Source of the DNA: CAZOLI01 sp964580675
GTDB taxonomy: Bacteria > Planctomycetota > MHYJ01 > CAYXQY01
Assembly: GCA_964580675.1 (NCBI GenBank)
Contig: CAZOLI010000008.1
Span: forward strand, 1-64,000
Direction of reading: 5' to 3'
DNA: 64,000 nt
Shown here: piece by piece, positions 36,963 through 46,301 of the stretch
Layout of the letters: the number at the start of each line of letters is the position of its first letter
Position numbering within the stretch: the stretch's first letter is position 1
Made by a program: the position numbers and the translations under genes
The notes under the pieces: generated by a model
Seen by the model: only the letters and a program-made list of their open reading frames with translations
Database searches by the model: none
What the model was told of the DNA's origin: nothing

Positions 36963-37922
36963 ATGGAGAAGAAAAAAATCGGCGTACTGATGGGCGGTTT
37001 CTCAAACGAACGGGAAGTGTCCCTTGAAACAGGCCGGGCCATTTCGGAAGCACTTCGTGAAATGGATCACGACGTCGTCGAGATCGACGTCACGTCCGAG
37101 GAAGTCCCGGAACTGGAGGATCCTTCCATTGATCTGTTCTTCGTCGCTCTTCACGGATCATTCGGAGAGGATGGAGGCATCCAGAAAAAACTGGAGAAGA
37201 AAAACCGGCCCTTTACCGGCTCTGGTTCCGATGCCTCCCGGTTGGGCATGGATAAAATCGCGGCCAAACAGGAATTTCGAAAACAGGAACTACCAACACC
37301 GCCCTATCATCTTTACCGCAAAGAGGACCGACCCGTTCCCCCTCCCTGTGGCATCACCGACCAGATGGACGCGGGAAATGGATGGGTGGTCAAACCGCGT
37401 GCCGAAGGGAGCAGCATTGGTGTCCAGATGGTGAAGAACCGGAACGAAATTCCGAAAGCGGTGAAAAACGCCCGGAACGTGTCCGAGGAGGTATTTGTGG
37501 AGCCAAGGTACGAAGGCCCCGAAATAACAGTAGGCATTCTGGAAGGAGAAGCACTCCCGCCGATACAGCTTGAGCCCGCCCGGAGCTTTTACGATTACGA
37601 AGCCAAGTACGAGGACGAAAACACGGATTATAACCTGAATCCGTCCATCTCTTCCGATCTCCAGGAAGAGGTAAAAGATCTCGCGGCCAGATGTTTCCGT
37701 GTTATCGGCTGCCGTGATTTCGGCCGTGTTGATCTCATCATGCACGAAAACCAGCCATATATTCTGGAAATCAATACAATTCCCGGCATGACCTCCCACA
37801 GCCTGCTGCCCAAAGCGGCCCGGGAAGCCGGTATCTCCTTTCCGGAACTCTGCGATCGTATTGCGGCCTCCGCCCTGTGCCGACAGGAATCGGAACCTGC
37901 CGCCTCCAGGAAACCATCCTGA
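36963..37922 (+). CDS. ddl: D-alanine--D-alanine ligase
   Basis: ATP-grasp enzyme that makes the D-Ala-D-Ala terminus of peptidoglycan precursors. The 319-residue protein starts with KIGVLMGGFSNEREVSLETG, in which Glu and Ser contact the substrate. It continues with the ATP-grasp core (PRAEGSSIGVQMV, FVEPRYEGPEITVGIL) and ends with DFGRVDLI and ILEINTIPGMT, the magnesium and phosphate-binding residues. The ATG at 36963 fits the family. The D-Ala ending implies vancomycin-type targets rather than a D-Lac variant, but that distinction is a family inference. Confidence 0.95.
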   Translation: MEKKKIGVLMGGFSNEREVSLETGRAISEALREMDHDVVEIDVTSEEVPELEDPSIDLFFVALHGSFGEDGGIQKKLEKKNRPFTGSGSDASRLGMDKIAAKQEFRKQELPTPPYHLYRKEDRPVPPPCGITDQMDAGNGWVVKPRAEGSSIGVQMVKNRNEIPKAVKNARNVSEEVFVEPRYEGPEITVGILEGEALPPIQLEPARSFYDYEAKYEDENTDYNLNPSISSDLQEEVKDLAARCFRVIGCRDFGRVDLIMHENQPYILEINTIPGMTSHSLLPKAAREAGISFPELCDRIAASALCRQESEPAASRKPS

Positions 37923-38072
37923 GCCACCGGCTCCAGTTGATTGGCCCTCGAGTTTGTGTCATAATTGTTGGTGATTGAAAAGCTTCACCCCAGTCGCCGG
38001 TTCCTGACCGGATTACCGGTCGAAGCTGAAACACGGTCAGCCAGCCCGAAGAAAATTAATTTCGAGACCAAG

Positions 38073-38357
38073 ATGAGTACCGAAACAATCGTTGCCTGCG
38101 TGTTTATCCTGATTAGCCTTCTCACGTACTTCTTCGCGGGTTACTTTTCCATTCCCAAAGCCATTCGGAAACCCCTGAACGAAGAAACCATGTACATCTG
38201 GATTCACATGGTGAGTTTCCTGGTGGTCATTGGCCTGGCCGCCTACCTAATACAGAAAGGCAAAATTCCGACGATTGTGGCCACGCTAATCATCGTGGGC
38301 CTGGGCATCGTCATTGTCCCCCTGACCGCCCAGAAAACCTGGATGCAAACCCAATAA
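38073..38357 (+). CDS. small three-helix membrane protein of unknown function
   Basis: A 94-residue protein with three hydrophobic segments (about 5-25, 45-62 and 67-86). The link KAIRKPLNEETMYIW between the first two is charged. I do not recognise the family. The ATG at 38073 was chosen because the upstream in-frame codons to 37965 look non-coding. It follows ddl by 150 bp on the same strand. Confidence 0.55.
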   Translation: MSTETIVACVFILISLLTYFFAGYFSIPKAIRKPLNEETMYIWIHMVSFLVVIGLAAYLIQKGKIPTIVATLIIVGLGIVIVPLTAQKTWMQTQ

Positions 38358-38385
38358 TAATCCCCGAGGAACGGCCATACAGATA

Positions 38386-38607
38386 TCATATACCCGACCT
38401 GATGTAAGGAAACGGTATACCGTTCCACCAGAGCATCCCGAACGCCCGATCACCTGCAGCAAACTCCTGTTGAATCTCCCCGCTCACATCCACGGCGAAC
38501 TTTTCGCCTCCGGGAACCTCCTTTTCGAAAACCCTTCCACATTGCAATTCCTCGTAAATTCTTTCTTCCCCCGGTTTCGGGTGGTATAATACCCTGATGG
38601 TCATCAT
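38386..38607 (-). CDS. small hypothetical protein
   Basis: A 73-residue frame on the minus strand (start ATG 38607 or 38604), MTIRVLYHPKPGEER at its start. The composition is balanced and acidic, like real genes here, with no signal peptide or membrane segment. It lies exactly in the gap between two plus-strand genes and is divergent from the propeller gene at 38644. No ribosome site is visible and no family is recognised. The promoter for the plus-strand gene would lie inside its first codons, which argues somewhat against it. Confidence 0.38.
   Translation of the reverse strand: MMTIRVLYHPKPGEERIYEELQCGRVFEKEVPGGEKFAVDVSGEIQQEFAAGDRAFGMLWWNGIPFPYIRSGI
38562..38590 (+). promoter_or_regulatory. 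probable promoter of the first PQQ-like propeller gene
   Basis: A perfect TATAAT (38585-38590) lies 17 bp after TTTCTT (38562-38567). The -35 match is weak, but the spacing and the position, 53 bp before the ATG at 38644, fit. Confidence 0.4.
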
Positions 38608-38643
38608 GGTCAAAATTGAATTTCCAATCCGGGGAACCCAGAC

Positions 38644-40341
38644 ATGAAAAAACAATCCGTCCTCATCATACTCCTGACTATCGTAATGACCGCCGCTTCC
38701 CCCTCCGCATTACCCCAGGAGAAGGAAAACAGCGAAAAACAGGAGGAGGAAAACACACTCACACAGATCTGGAAGAGCGACTTCAGTGACATAACCTATC
38801 CATTTGGCGCCGGGCAGAACACCCTCCTGATGCTGACGGGACTCGATGACGACGAAACAAAATTAACGGCCGCCAACCTGAAGAGCGGTAATAAAAAATG
38901 GTCCCTGGACGTAAATTTGTACAGTGATGAATCCGATCAAATCTGTATTCCAGTGGTCTGGCAGGACCGGGCTGTGTACGGCACAAAGAGTGGAACGCTA
39001 AAATCGGTCCGGCTGGACAATGGAAATACCATCTGGTCAACGGAAATAAATGGGAAAATGCCGGTTTCTCCTGCCATTTCAAATGGTTTGGTGTTTACGG
39101 GCATACCGGAGGAAAAACTGTCCTGTCATCGAATTGAGAACGGAAAAACGGTCTGGTCACGAGAAAAGAACATCCCGGACCTGAACAGAATCTCGGCTAC
39201 GCCGACCTCCCTTTTTCTGGTTGGCGAATCACGCATTTCACGATGCAACCCGAATAACGGGCGAAGAATTTGGACGAAAGATGAAAGAGTTAGAGGTTTT
39301 GGCCTCACCTCCTCCGATCACCCGATCGTTCTTACCAAGGAAGAGAAGGTAAAAAAACTCCGTTCCGGAAACGGAAAAACATTCTGGACGGAGGAATCCG
39401 GTGAACCCGACAAACTCTCCTCAAAATTTTCTGGCTTTCCCAGCCTTCTGGTAGGGCAAAAACATGTATATATTGCCGGAAAAAATCAGATAACGGCTCG
39501 GTCTATCCAAACCGGGGAGAAACTCTGGAACCACAAGAAAGAAGATGTGGACCACAGTTACATGATTACTGCCGGGAAATATTTGATCTGGAATCATTAC
39601 CACATAAAGGGAAGCACATCGCCAACCGCGAGCATTCTCGACGCCACCACGGGAAAGGTGATCAGGAACATGAAACCTTCGGGAACGTTCTTCGCCTATC
39701 CAATTTCACACCGGGGAAAACTTGTTCTGAGCGGATTCAGAGGCCCCATCACTGCCTACGGCGTGAAACCGGGATTCCACACGGGATGGAACAACTGGGG
39801 GGGAAACGCCGGCCACACCGGCAATCCCATCCAGCGGGGCCAGAAAGATGACGGGCACGGGGACCGGATTCGAAACGTTCTGAAGAAGGGAAATCTGAAG
39901 AAGACGCGAAAACTGATCGATGAACGGCTGGATCCCCGAAGAAGCATATACAAACTATACGATAGAGGGTTGCGAACAATAAAACACGTGCGCAACGGCA
40001 ATCTGGATACGGCCCTGCGGATCTGGAACAGGCTTTCCGGACCGGGCCATGTGTACACCGAACACCTGGAAATAATATTCGTCATCCTATCCGACAAGAC
40101 GTCGTTGGCCACGTTTCTTCAAAAACAGGTGAACAACCTGGATCATGAAAAATACGACACCAGGAAAAAATCATATGAACGGCTCCAGCTATCCGGTCCG
40201 CTTGCCCTTTCTTATCTCCAGCCCCCGAACATTCCAGACAGTCCCGAAGCAACCCTTCGGGCAATAAATTTAAAAAGAAAGATTACGCGGAGATGGCCTG
40301 AACTTCCGCGAACGGAATTGGAGAAATCAAAGAACAAATAA
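38644..40341 (+). CDS. secreted PQQ-like beta-propeller protein
   Basis: A 565-residue exported protein with a signal peptide (about 5-24). The middle (about 40-380) is a beta-propeller of PQQ-enzyme-like blades, each ending in a Gly-x-x-Ile/Leu-Trp turn: SGNKKWSLD, NGNTIWSTE, NGKTVWSRE, NGRRIWTKD, TGEKLWNHK. The catalytic residues of quinoprotein dehydrogenases are absent, so a scaffolding or assembly role is more likely than PQQ chemistry. The C-terminal part (about 420-565) is helical and ends with a degenerate repeat (DTRKKSYERLQLSGPLALSYL) of a type I associate with Planctomycetota. A paralogue follows at 40677. Confidence 0.8.
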   Translation: MKKQSVLIILLTIVMTAASPSALPQEKENSEKQEEENTLTQIWKSDFSDITYPFGAGQNTLLMLTGLDDDETKLTAANLKSGNKKWSLDVNLYSDESDQICIPVVWQDRAVYGTKSGTLKSVRLDNGNTIWSTEINGKMPVSPAISNGLVFTGIPEEKLSCHRIENGKTVWSREKNIPDLNRISATPTSLFLVGESRISRCNPNNGRRIWTKDERVRGFGLTSSDHPIVLTKEEKVKKLRSGNGKTFWTEESGEPDKLSSKFSGFPSLLVGQKHVYIAGKNQITARSIQTGEKLWNHKKEDVDHSYMITAGKYLIWNHYHIKGSTSPTASILDATTGKVIRNMKPSGTFFAYPISHRGKLVLSGFRGPITAYGVKPGFHTGWNNWGGNAGHTGNPIQRGQKDDGHGDRIRNVLKKGNLKKTRKLIDERLDPRRSIYKLYDRGLRTIKHVRNGNLDTALRIWNRLSGPGHVYTEHLEIIFVILSDKTSLATFLQKQVNNLDHEKYDTRKKSYERLQLSGPLALSYLQPPNIPDSPEATLRAINLKRKITRRWPELPRTELEKSKNK

Positions 40342-40676
40342 TTCGACGTAACGCACAGGGAACCGGTACAGCTATGGCTCCGTCTTCGCTTTCAATAGTA
40401 TCAACCCACAGTCCGGAAGGAACGTCATCCCGGAAAGGGAAAACCCGGTCATCAAAACACCCGGAAGACGTTGCCACTCCCCAGTCCATTGACCGGAGCG
40501 GATTCCGCCATTGTCCAACATACTCATCGACCCGGTTAATAAACGAAACATCAAAACGTCTCTACGCTCGTTTCTTTCACTCTCACACCTATCCGACTTA
40601 TAATAAACGGAGTACGGAACATCAAAATGGTCACTGGAGTCCCACCTGTGTTATCCGTGTAGGGAACACCCTCCCC
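40342..40676. other. spacer between the two propeller genes
   Basis: About 335 bp. An upstream in-frame extension of the next gene to 40374 looks non-coding (rich in Ser, Thr, Arg and His, unlike the gene itself). The region contains the promoter at 40576-40604, so the second gene is probably expressed separately. Confidence 0.55.
40576..40604 (+). promoter_or_regulatory. sigma70-type promoter of the second propeller gene
   Basis: TTCACT (40576-40581) and a perfect TATAAT (40599-40604) are 17 bp apart. The predicted start near 40611 gives a leader of about 66 nt before the ATG at 40677. Confidence 0.5.
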
Positions 40677-42296
40677 ATGCATCAGATTCGAGTCCGTATT
40701 GTCGTCCTTCTGCTGTTCCTGATCGTGCTGGTTGGCCAAACATCCATTCAGGCTCAGGGAAATGATGGCGGCAATTCCGAAAACAATCCGGGAAGCAAAA
40801 TCTGGGAACGCCCGAGAGGGGACAAGTTTACGTCCCCGGTGGTAGCGGAGGATCATCTGTTCATCGGAAACCTGAAACAGGTGGTTTCTCTGAAAACGAG
40901 CTCGGGAAAAGAAAATTGGTCGCAACGGACCAGTGCAGAGCTGGAAGCTGCTCCGTCATTCGCGGGCGAAATGGTGTTTGCGGCCAATATAAAAGGGGAC
41001 GTTTTCGCCCTGGCAAGCGACACCGGTGAGATACGCTGGGATTACAACGGTCGCACCTCCACGGCCCCTCCGGCCATTTCCGACGGACGCGTATTTGTGG
41101 CCACGCGGTCCGGCCTTTTGGCCCTGGACGTGAAATCCGGGGAAAAATTATGGATTGCCAAAAGCTCCCAGTCCTTTTCGGATCCGACCGCCTGTCAGGG
41201 CAGGGTTTACGCCGGGACCGACGTGGGAACGTTATATGCTATTAACGCGAAAACCGGAACCCCCATCTGGTCCTTTGAAACAAGTGACGAAATTACCTCC
41301 GCCCCGGCCGTGGACGGAAACCGGGTCTACTTTGAGAGCAACGACAAAACCGTGTATGCCCTGAACAAAAACAGCGGTGACAAAAACTGGACGTTTCAAA
41401 CCGGTGCCAGCTTCCTCACGGCACCGGCCGTGTCTCGAAATCGGCTGTTTTTCGGGACCAGTGAAAAAAAGTTGTACGCCCTCGATGCCGATTCGGGAAA
41501 TAAACACTGGGAATTTCAAACCGGCGGGGTTATTCATTCCTCACCGGCTGTCCTACACAACCGTGTGTACGTTCGGAGCGACGATGGAAACTTCCACGCA
41601 ATCGACACAAAAAGTGGAAACGAAATCTGGAATTACTCCACCGGTGCAAAATCCAAACAAACTTCCTCACCGGCGGTGTCCGGTGGTCAGGTGTATTTCG
41701 TGGAAAGTGAAGCACGGATCCTGTACGCCCTTGCATCAAACGACAACGCGACATGTGCTGCCTGGCCGATGTTCGGCCAGAATCCGCTCAACACAAACGC
41801 TCCCCCGGCTCTTACAGAGAAAGGCCGGGACGCTATGGAATCGGTTCGGACCTCTCTGAATAAGAACAAACTCCAGAAGGCACGGGCAAAATTACAGGAA
41901 CTGTCACCGGATGTCTTTGTCCTTCAAGGATTTGCCGGATCCCTTCTTGAGATCGCTGAGCAATTCAAAAGCGGCAACCCGGGAAAAGCACTTCAGACCT
42001 GGAACAGAACATCGCACGATATTCAAATGTATCACCCCGACCAGACCGTTCGCCTGATCCGGGCTCTTCATAACAATCCCGGTCTGAGGGAATACCTGGC
42101 GGAACAGAACAAGACCATCATCAACGAATCAGCCACGGATCGCAATAAAGCGCTTCGCCGGCTTGACCGGGCTGGTCTTATGGCCCTCCCGGTACTGAGG
42201 GAACTCCGGGACGCCGGCAGAAACATCGTGAAAAATAAGGTCCGCAAACAGATTCAGGAACTAAAAAACCACTGGCCCCAATTCTTTGCCAACTAA
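40677..42296 (+). CDS. secreted PQQ-like beta-propeller protein (paralogue)
   Basis: A 539-residue exported protein with a clear signal peptide (about 7-26, ending SIQAQ). It has about eight regular PQQ-like blades: SSGKENWSQ, TGEIRWDYN, SGEKLWIAK, TGTPIWSFE, SGDKNWTFQ, SGNKHWEFQ, SGNEIWNYS and a closing blade. They resemble BamB-like WD/PQQ propellers. The C-terminal 170 residues are helical and end with a degenerate repeat (DRNKALRRLDRAGLMALPVLREL) like that of the upstream paralogue, so the pair arose by duplication. I chose ATG 40677 because the signal peptide begins there. Confidence 0.84.
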   Translation: MHQIRVRIVVLLLFLIVLVGQTSIQAQGNDGGNSENNPGSKIWERPRGDKFTSPVVAEDHLFIGNLKQVVSLKTSSGKENWSQRTSAELEAAPSFAGEMVFAANIKGDVFALASDTGEIRWDYNGRTSTAPPAISDGRVFVATRSGLLALDVKSGEKLWIAKSSQSFSDPTACQGRVYAGTDVGTLYAINAKTGTPIWSFETSDEITSAPAVDGNRVYFESNDKTVYALNKNSGDKNWTFQTGASFLTAPAVSRNRLFFGTSEKKLYALDADSGNKHWEFQTGGVIHSSPAVLHNRVYVRSDDGNFHAIDTKSGNEIWNYSTGAKSKQTSSPAVSGGQVYFVESEARILYALASNDNATCAAWPMFGQNPLNTNAPPALTEKGRDAMESVRTSLNKNKLQKARAKLQELSPDVFVLQGFAGSLLEIAEQFKSGNPGKALQTWNRTSHDIQMYHPDQTVRLIRALHNNPGLREYLAEQNKTIINESATDRNKALRRLDRAGLMALPVLRELRDAGRNIVKNKVRKQIQELKNHWPQFFAN

Positions 42297-42406
42297 TTTG
42301 ACCCGAAGCTTCTCCACTCCCCTGCTTCCAATTTTTCCGGAATCCAGAACACGTATTGGAAAGTAGAGCTTGACCGTATAGTGAAGCCCCCTTCAACGGA
42401 GTAAAA

Positions 42407-43906
42407 TTAGTCCTTCCAGTAAGAGGGGAGCAACACGATGAGAAGGGACATTACCTCCAGCCGGCCCGCTATCATCATAAAGGACATGACCAATTTTGAC
42501 GGCCACGGATAGAACTGGAAATTTTCCATCGGCCCGACGTTTCCAAAACCCGGTCCAATGTTTCCCAGGGTAACGGCAACGGTCGTAACGACCTCGGCGG
42601 GTTCAAGGGAAATTCCCGTTAAATGCAGATCCACAGTAATGACCAGAACCCCGGTGGCGAACAATGTAATGTAGGAAAGAACGAAGGCGAGGGCCCCGTT
42701 GACAATTTCCGGTTTAATGACCCGTTTTCCCAGGTACAGAGACCTGACGGCGGAGGGGTGAATGCGCTGAAACACTTCCCGGTGGATCACCTTCACGACG
42801 ATCAGCCATCGAAACACCTTAATTCCACCGGAAGTACTCCCCACGCATCCGCTGATAAACATGAGCAACAGCAAAATCACGAGAATGTCACCGGACCACG
42901 CCGCGAAGTCCGTGCTGGCGTAACCGGTGGTGGTCAAAATCGTGGTCACCTGAAAAAATCCATGGCGAACGTGTTCCTCCACGGTGGCGTGGGAGTCCCG
43001 GAAAAAAAGCATAAGACTCACCAGAATGCCGCCCACCAGAAACAGGAGGATGTACGTAACAAACTCCGTGTTCCGGAACAGCGAACGGGGGTTCTTGAAC
43101 AGAGCCTGCCATAGAAGAACAAAACTCATTGCCGCCACAAGCATGAATGGAATCAGAGCCCACTGAACCCATGGTGAAAAAGCTGCCACGCTGCGGGCCT
43201 GTGGTGAGAAGCCCCCCGACGGCAGCGTGGTAAACGCATGTGATATCGATTGAAAAAGGGTCATTTTCGGGGCCAGACCGACCAGGTGAAGACCGTACAA
43301 CAATGCAAAAAGCAGGGCCGTGGCTGTCAGGTAGAGCAACCAGAGCCGTCGGGCCGTCTCCGCCATATGAGGGGTTAAACGATCCATTCGTGGTCCCGGC
43401 ACCTCGTTATCCAGAAACTGTGATCCCCCGACCGATAGACGAGGAAGAACCGCTACCGCCAGGACCAGAATGCCCATTCCACCCAACCACTGAGTTAATT
43501 GGCGCCAGAGCATAAGGGCATGCGGGTATTTCTCGAGGGAAATATTCCTGATCACCGTCGATCCGGTACAGGAAAAACCGCTTACGCTTTCAAACAGCGC
43601 GTTCACGGGGGAGGCGAGGGAACCGGTTCCGGTGAGAACGTAAGGAACCGCCCCCAGAATGGCCACGGTGACCCAGGTTAGCACAACAAGAAGAAACCCA
43701 TCGGCGACTTCAAGTTCCTCCTCCCGCAGATAATAACTCAGACCAAGACCCAGAACCGCGGAAATGCCCATGGGAACAAGGTAAGGAACAATTGAGTTCC
43801 CGTAGAGCAACGCCACCGCCAGGGGGACCAAATAGAGAAGACTGAATGACGCCAGTACGGTTCCCAGAAGACCCGCTACGGTTCGAAGCCGCCGCAGTAC
43901 AATCAT
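42407..43906 (-). CDS. trkH: Trk-type potassium uptake channel subunit
   Basis: Inner-membrane potassium channel subunit of 499 residues with about ten hydrophobic segments. The four pore repeats are visible by their selectivity loops: SGFSCTGSTVIRN, TLPSGGFSPQ, TTGYASTDF and GNIGPGFGNVGP. The gate-like GCVGSTSGGIKVFR segment is also present. It works with the TrkA regulator encoded immediately upstream; the TrkA stop and the TrkH start overlap in ATGA. Potassium uptake suits an organism with an acidic, salt-adapted proteome. It converges with the second propeller gene. Confidence 0.94.
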   Translation of the reverse strand: MIVLRRLRTVAGLLGTVLASFSLLYLVPLAVALLYGNSIVPYLVPMGISAVLGLGLSYYLREEELEVADGFLLVVLTWVTVAILGAVPYVLTGTGSLASPVNALFESVSGFSCTGSTVIRNISLEKYPHALMLWRQLTQWLGGMGILVLAVAVLPRLSVGGSQFLDNEVPGPRMDRLTPHMAETARRLWLLYLTATALLFALLYGLHLVGLAPKMTLFQSISHAFTTLPSGGFSPQARSVAAFSPWVQWALIPFMLVAAMSFVLLWQALFKNPRSLFRNTEFVTYILLFLVGGILVSLMLFFRDSHATVEEHVRHGFFQVTTILTTTGYASTDFAAWSGDILVILLLLMFISGCVGSTSGGIKVFRWLIVVKVIHREVFQRIHPSAVRSLYLGKRVIKPEIVNGALAFVLSYITLFATGVLVITVDLHLTGISLEPAEVVTTVAVTLGNIGPGFGNVGPMENFQFYPWPSKLVMSFMMIAGRLEVMSLLIVLLPSYWKD

Positions 43907-45237
43907 AGCTTATCAAGTACGTCACCAACCACTTCGGAACTCATGAAGATCACCAGGTGATCCCCCGGCTTCAAAACGGTGTCTCCGACCGGTATGTGAA
44001 CGCGTCCCTTTCTGGAGAAGGCCCCGATGATCATGTCCTTTGGAAAATTCTGCATGCCCTCTTCAACAGTTTTGTTCACCAGGAGACTGTCTTCCTCGAG
44101 TTCCACCTCCACGACTTCTCCCTGATGGTTCTCCACGATCGATACTTTTTCGACCGATTGCTTCCTTGTGTAGCGAAGAAGTTGTTCAACAACCAAATTC
44201 CGTGGATTAAACGTTATCTCAACACCCTGATTTTCAAACAAAGACTGGTACTTTGCCTCATGCACCACCGAAAGAACCCGGCCGGCCCCCAGTTCCTTGG
44301 CAAGTAGAGTACTCAGCAGGTTTCGTTCATCCGGCCGAAGTGCCGAGATCACCAGCTGGGCCCGCTGGATTCCTTCACTCTTGAGAAATTCCGGGGCCGT
44401 GGCATCATCGTTGAGCACCAGGGTATCCGTCAGTTTGGTTGCAAGAAAATGTGCCCGATCCGAATCCAGTTCGATAAGTTTCGGGGACACCTCCTGTTCT
44501 TCCAGGAGACGGGCCGTCTGCATGGCTATTTCTCCTCCCCCGAAGATAAAAACACGATCCAGGGATTCAGAATCACCGGCGAGGGTCCGACCGAATTCGG
44601 AGACTGCTCTGCTTCGACCAATGACGAGGAGACGGCTTCCACCATGGATAACGGTATCTCCTCGGACCACTTCCATCTCGTCGTCCGTCTGGACGGCGGC
44701 GTAGCGAATCCCCTCGTATTTATCGGATTCCCGGGCCGTTTGACCGGCGATTTCACAATCCTCGGGAACGGAATACGCCGCCATTTCAATCTGATCCCGG
44801 CTAAAAAAGTCGATGTCGTGAGCCAGTTTTCGGTAGGCAACCTGGACGATCGCCTGGGCCGTCTGGTAATCACTTCCAACCATCTGATCAAGGTTGAACG
44901 ACTTGGGTGAGCTTCTCCATGATTGGAGATAACTCGTCCGTGCCACGCGGGCAATGGTAAAAATGTCTTCGTTGATTCCCGTGGCAACGCCGCAGGCAAG
45001 GATATTGGTCTGATCGTCGTTCGTACAGGTGATCATCATGTCCGCCGACTCCGTTCCCGCCTCCACCAGGACGTCGAACTGCCCTCCATCTCCCTCAATC
45101 GTCATCACATCCGTTTTGTTCCGTAATCGGTCGAGACGGTCCGGATCGAGATCGATAACAGTGATTTCATGATCGCCGGATAGTCCCCGGGCCACGGAAC
45201 GCCCGACCTGACCGGCACCAAGAACAATAATTTTCAT
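43903..45237 (-). CDS. trkA: Trk potassium uptake regulatory NAD-binding protein
   Basis: Cytoplasmic gating subunit for TrkH, 444 residues. It has two RCK modules, each a Rossmann NAD-binding fold plus a TrkA-C domain: GAGQVGRSVARGL with acidic VIDLD at the N-terminus, and IFGGGEIAMQTARLL at about 225. The C-terminal domains read VPEDCEIAGQTARE and LEEDSLLVNKTVEEGMQN. Length matches the E. coli two-domain TrkA. The gene is first in the trkA-trkH pair with a 4-bp overlap. A 13-bp tandem repeat lies 31 bp upstream of the start. Confidence 0.94.
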   Translation of the reverse strand: MKIIVLGAGQVGRSVARGLSGDHEITVIDLDPDRLDRLRNKTDVMTIEGDGGQFDVLVEAGTESADMMITCTNDDQTNILACGVATGINEDIFTIARVARTSYLQSWRSSPKSFNLDQMVGSDYQTAQAIVQVAYRKLAHDIDFFSRDQIEMAAYSVPEDCEIAGQTARESDKYEGIRYAAVQTDDEMEVVRGDTVIHGGSRLLVIGRSRAVSEFGRTLAGDSESLDRVFIFGGGEIAMQTARLLEEQEVSPKLIELDSDRAHFLATKLTDTLVLNDDATAPEFLKSEGIQRAQLVISALRPDERNLLSTLLAKELGAGRVLSVVHEAKYQSLFENQGVEITFNPRNLVVEQLLRYTRKQSVEKVSIVENHQGEVVEVELEEDSLLVNKTVEEGMQNFPKDMIIGAFSRKGRVHIPVGDTVLKPGDHLVIFMSSEVVGDVLDKL

Positions 45238-45905
45238 CGAAAATGGATGTCAATCAAGAAACGTACGAAATGGTAAATGAAAATGGTAAATGAAAGTAGT
45301 ATGCCGTCTGTTTTTCTCTTCTTATAGCATTTTCAACAAAGGAGATGCAAACCGTGATCATCAGTGGAATGTTCACCCTATATATTTCGGCGTTTCCATC
45401 TATCCTGCTTCCTTTATTCCCGTTCCCAATTCCCCCGGTGATGACCTATTTGATCGTATCTCGTGAGAAAACCACATGAATGATAGACGGGTTAGATTCC
45501 CGAAATATTCAAACGCAGAATTAGAGGGACCTGGAAACAGAATCTGCCCGGGGCAAACACCGTTTTCCGGGGTAATAAACACGATGCCGATCCTGCATCG
45601 ACAATCAAGGTCGGAACCCTGATGGATGAAATTGCCATCTTCTTCGGTCCGGCCGAGTGCAGCACATTTCCACCCGGAATGATGCAATTCAAGATGGTGC
45701 TCGCTACAAATCGGCCAGCATCACTGGTGGGAACATAAATAAAGAACCAATCTATTAAAACAGGATAACATTCTTGAACAGATCGATGAAAGCTTTTTTC
45801 CTCATAACCTCCTTCATGATCGTGATCAAACCGTGGTGGATATGGGGAGGAAATAACAACCAAAAAATGATTCGGCGGAACCGGAAGAACCGGAAAGGAG
45901 AGGGA
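45238..45905. other. intergenic region upstream of trkA
   Basis: About 670 bp without a supported gene. Short minus-strand frames (for example 45492-45863) have odd composition and no ribosome site. The only clear structure is the tandem repeat at 45268-45293. Confidence 0.5.
45268..45293. repeat. 13-bp perfect tandem repeat upstream of trkA
   Basis: AAATGGTAAATGA occurs twice in direct succession (45268-45280 and 45281-45293), 31 bp before the trkA start. The position suits a regulator-binding site or phase-variable spacer for the potassium operon; neither role is proven. Confidence 0.6.
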
Positions 45906-46301
45906 TCAGGGAGCGTAGGTTTCCGGTGGGTCCTCGTAAAGTTCGAGAAATTGTTCAATTTTCCGGTCCACAAAGGACAGGGGCTCCACCTCGTCCTTTT
46001 CGTCCACCACAAACTGAATTCGGTCGTTGTGGTCTTCAACCGTTCGGTAATTTACCTCCATGTGACACTCGAGGCGGTACGTATCCGTATCGTGACGATA
46101 GCGATACACAAACATCAACATGCCATCGTTCGGATGTTCGTCACTCTCCTCAAAGCGTAGAATGTTCACCAGAGCAGAGCCGCGGTACGCAATATCGTTG
46201 CAGTTTGGAAATTGCTCCTTGAGTTCCAGAAGCCGGTCCCGCACGTCGTCGTTCAGGGACACGAGGCGGGAAACCCGGTTCTGCGTGTCGTTTTCACGCA
46301 T
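45906..46301 (-). CDS. acidic protein of unknown function
   Basis: A 131-residue cytoplasmic-type protein rich in Asp and Glu. No family is recognised. It is predicted mixed alpha/beta: helix VRDRLLELKEQFP, strand MLMFVYRYRHD, strand LECHMEVNYRTVEDH, C-terminal helix VDRKIEQFLELYED. The ATG at 46301 is preceded by GGAG at eight bases, which supports it as a true gene. It sits about 670 bp upstream of trkA on the same strand. Confidence 0.65.
   Translation of the reverse strand: MRENDTQNRVSRLVSLNDDVRDRLLELKEQFPNCNDIAYRGSALVNILRFEESDEHPNDGMLMFVYRYRHDTDTYRLECHMEVNYRTVEDHNDRIQFVVDEKDEVEPLSFVDRKIEQFLELYEDPPETYAP

Noticed and set aside
38644..42296. True PQQ-dependent dehydrogenases
   Set aside because: Only propeller blades are conserved; the calcium/PQQ-binding and catalytic Asp/Glu motifs and disulfide pair were not found, and the C-termini are unlike quinoproteins.
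45492..45863. 123-codon minus-strand frame upstream of trkA
   Set aside because: No ribosome site, odd Cys/Pro/Ser composition unlike neighbouring genes, no family resemblance.
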